A stretch of 64,000 bases of DNA, from contig NZ_AVPG01000005.1 of NCBI RefSeq assembly GCF_000775615.1, positions 1-64,000 of the forward strand. The letters are read 5' to 3'. A program made the translations under genes and the position numbers. Below, in pieces: positions 63,366 to 64,000 of this stretch. The notes below the pieces were generated by a model. It saw only the letters and a program-made list of their open reading frames with translations, did no database searches and was not told the DNA's origin. How positions within the stretch are numbered: position 1 is the stretch's first letter; the number at the start of each line of letters is the position of its first letter. This stretch comes from Pontibacillus litoralis JSM 072002 (GTDB taxonomy: Bacteria; Bacillota; Bacilli; Bacillales; BH030062).

Positions 63366-64000
63366 TTATAAATGCAAGTCAAACCAATTCGCCGTTTCTT
63401 CTATTGCATACGTCGATACTTTGTGATCTCGATCCAATTCTCTTAAGAAACGAATGTTTTCAGGGTTTTTATAATGCGGAATTGCATCTGTATAAAAGCT
63501 GTAAGCATGATCAAAAGGTACCACATTGTCCTTCTCTCCATGCCAAAAAAACAACGGTCTTCCTTGTAATCGATCTATTTGCAAGGAAAGGTCAATAGGT
63601 GCCAGCTTTTGAATGAATTGTTGCTGCTCTTCTTCAGTAAATGGCACATCTAAACCCGTTTCCTTTACATAAGCTACTTGCTCTTTTGCAAATCGAACTG
63701 GTTGTGGTGTACCCATTAATACAGCCGCAACTTTAATCCAATCAAATTGAGTAAGCGCTGCACTTGTAGTAATCCCACCCATACTCGTACCAGCTAAACC
63801 GAAACGATTGCCGTCTAGTAAATGGCGCTTCTTCATGTTCTCATAAATAACTGGAATTTCTTTTAAATTGTGCGCAACAACGTCCCACAATCGGTACATT
63901 AACTGTTCATTATTTAATTGTGTTCGTCGTTCGCCATGCAAGTAGCAGTCAGGTAATACTACTCGATAACCTTTTGTCGCCAGTGCATATGCAATCGGTA
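63366..64000 (-). CDS. yitV: YitV-like alpha/beta hydrolase (5' end outside window)
   Basis: The frame runs from TAA/stop at 63366 to the window end without interruption, so the N-terminus lies beyond 64000. The prolyl-oligopeptidase-like fold is clear: nucleophile G-T-S-M-G-G, Asp in G-E-K-D-N-V-V-P, and His in L-D-R-D-H-K-V. The upstream part reads ...L-P-D-C-Y-L-H-G-E-R. The triad is intact. The substrate is unknown. Position beside yitW supports the name. Confidence 0.88.
   Translation of the reverse strand, partial: PIAYALATKGYRVVLPDCYLHGERRTQLNNEQLMYRLWDVVAHNLKEIPVIYENMKKRHLLDGNRFGLAGTSMGGITTSAALTQFDWIKVAAVLMGTPQPVRFAKEQVAYVKETGLDVPFTEEEQQQFIQKLAPIDLSLQIDRLQGRPLFFWHGEKDNVVPFDHAYSFYTDAIPHYKNPENIRFLRELDRDHKVSTYAIEETANWFDLHL

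Overview
The window is chromosomal DNA of a spore-forming Bacillaceae (Firmicutes, low G+C). Evidence is the near-complete gene order of the Bacillus subtilis yja/yjb/yjc region, read here in the opposite orientation: yjcH-yjcG-yjcF, yjcA, cotZ/cotY-like, cotO, fabI, prpE, yjbO, nadK, yjbM, yjbK, yjbI, spxH, roxS, yizD, pepF, coiA, mecA, spx, yjbC, opp, trpS, yjbA, fabF, fabH, med, yjaV, yjaU, yjzD, yjzC. Acid-rich proteins and a TAXI-TRAP importer would suit a halotolerant genus such as Pontibacillus or Halobacillus, but that is inference. I saw no rRNA, tRNA, CRISPR array, prophage or intact insertion sequence.

Layout. 0-4 kb: the tail of a PepSY protein, then an Ile T-box and a long-form (about 1030 aa) ileS. 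4-12.3 kb: a TAXI-type TRAP importer with DUF1850 protein, a nitroreductase with an Rrf2 regulator and a duplicated operator, a DMT exporter, a pseudouridine synthase and guaC. 12.3-16.1 kb: a visibly AT-rich accessory island holding a five-gene ABC exporter operon (three permeases, ATPase, accessory protein) preceded by the remnant of a DUF2712-like secreted peptide gene. 16.3-25.6 kb: pgpA, yjcHGF, a spore-coat locus (CotZ/CotY-like, CotO, His-rich protein, YjcA), an EAL phosphodiesterase and fabI with a FapR operator.

25.8-44 kb: mgtE, a RodA-like SEDS protein, prpE-yjbO-nadK-yjbM, then the redox/proteolysis block: truncated haemoglobin, SpxH, the C-rich small RNA RoxS/RsaE with two Rex-like boxes, PepF, CoiA, cardiolipin synthase, MecA and Spx. 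SpxH and MecA are both adaptor proteins; SpxH delivers Spx to ClpXP, so a regulator, its degradation adaptor and a redox sRNA lie within 8 kb. 44-51.8 kb: oppABCDF and a Trp T-box with trpS. 51.8-58.4 kb: yjbA, fabHF with a degenerate FapR-like site, med without comZ, yjaV, yjaU, yjzD and yjzC. 58.7-64 kb: uppP, mobB-moaE-moaD, an MMPL exporter, a SufT/YitW-like protein and a YitV-like hydrolase cut by the window end.

Most transcripts end in strong hairpin terminators, many shared by convergent genes. The observations I consider most worth follow-up are the duplicated ACTGT-N13-ACAGT operator at the nitroreductase promoter, the DUF2712-like remnant with its ABC exporter, the RoxS locus with two Rex-like boxes, and a hydrolase (YjaU-like) that lacks its nucleophile.
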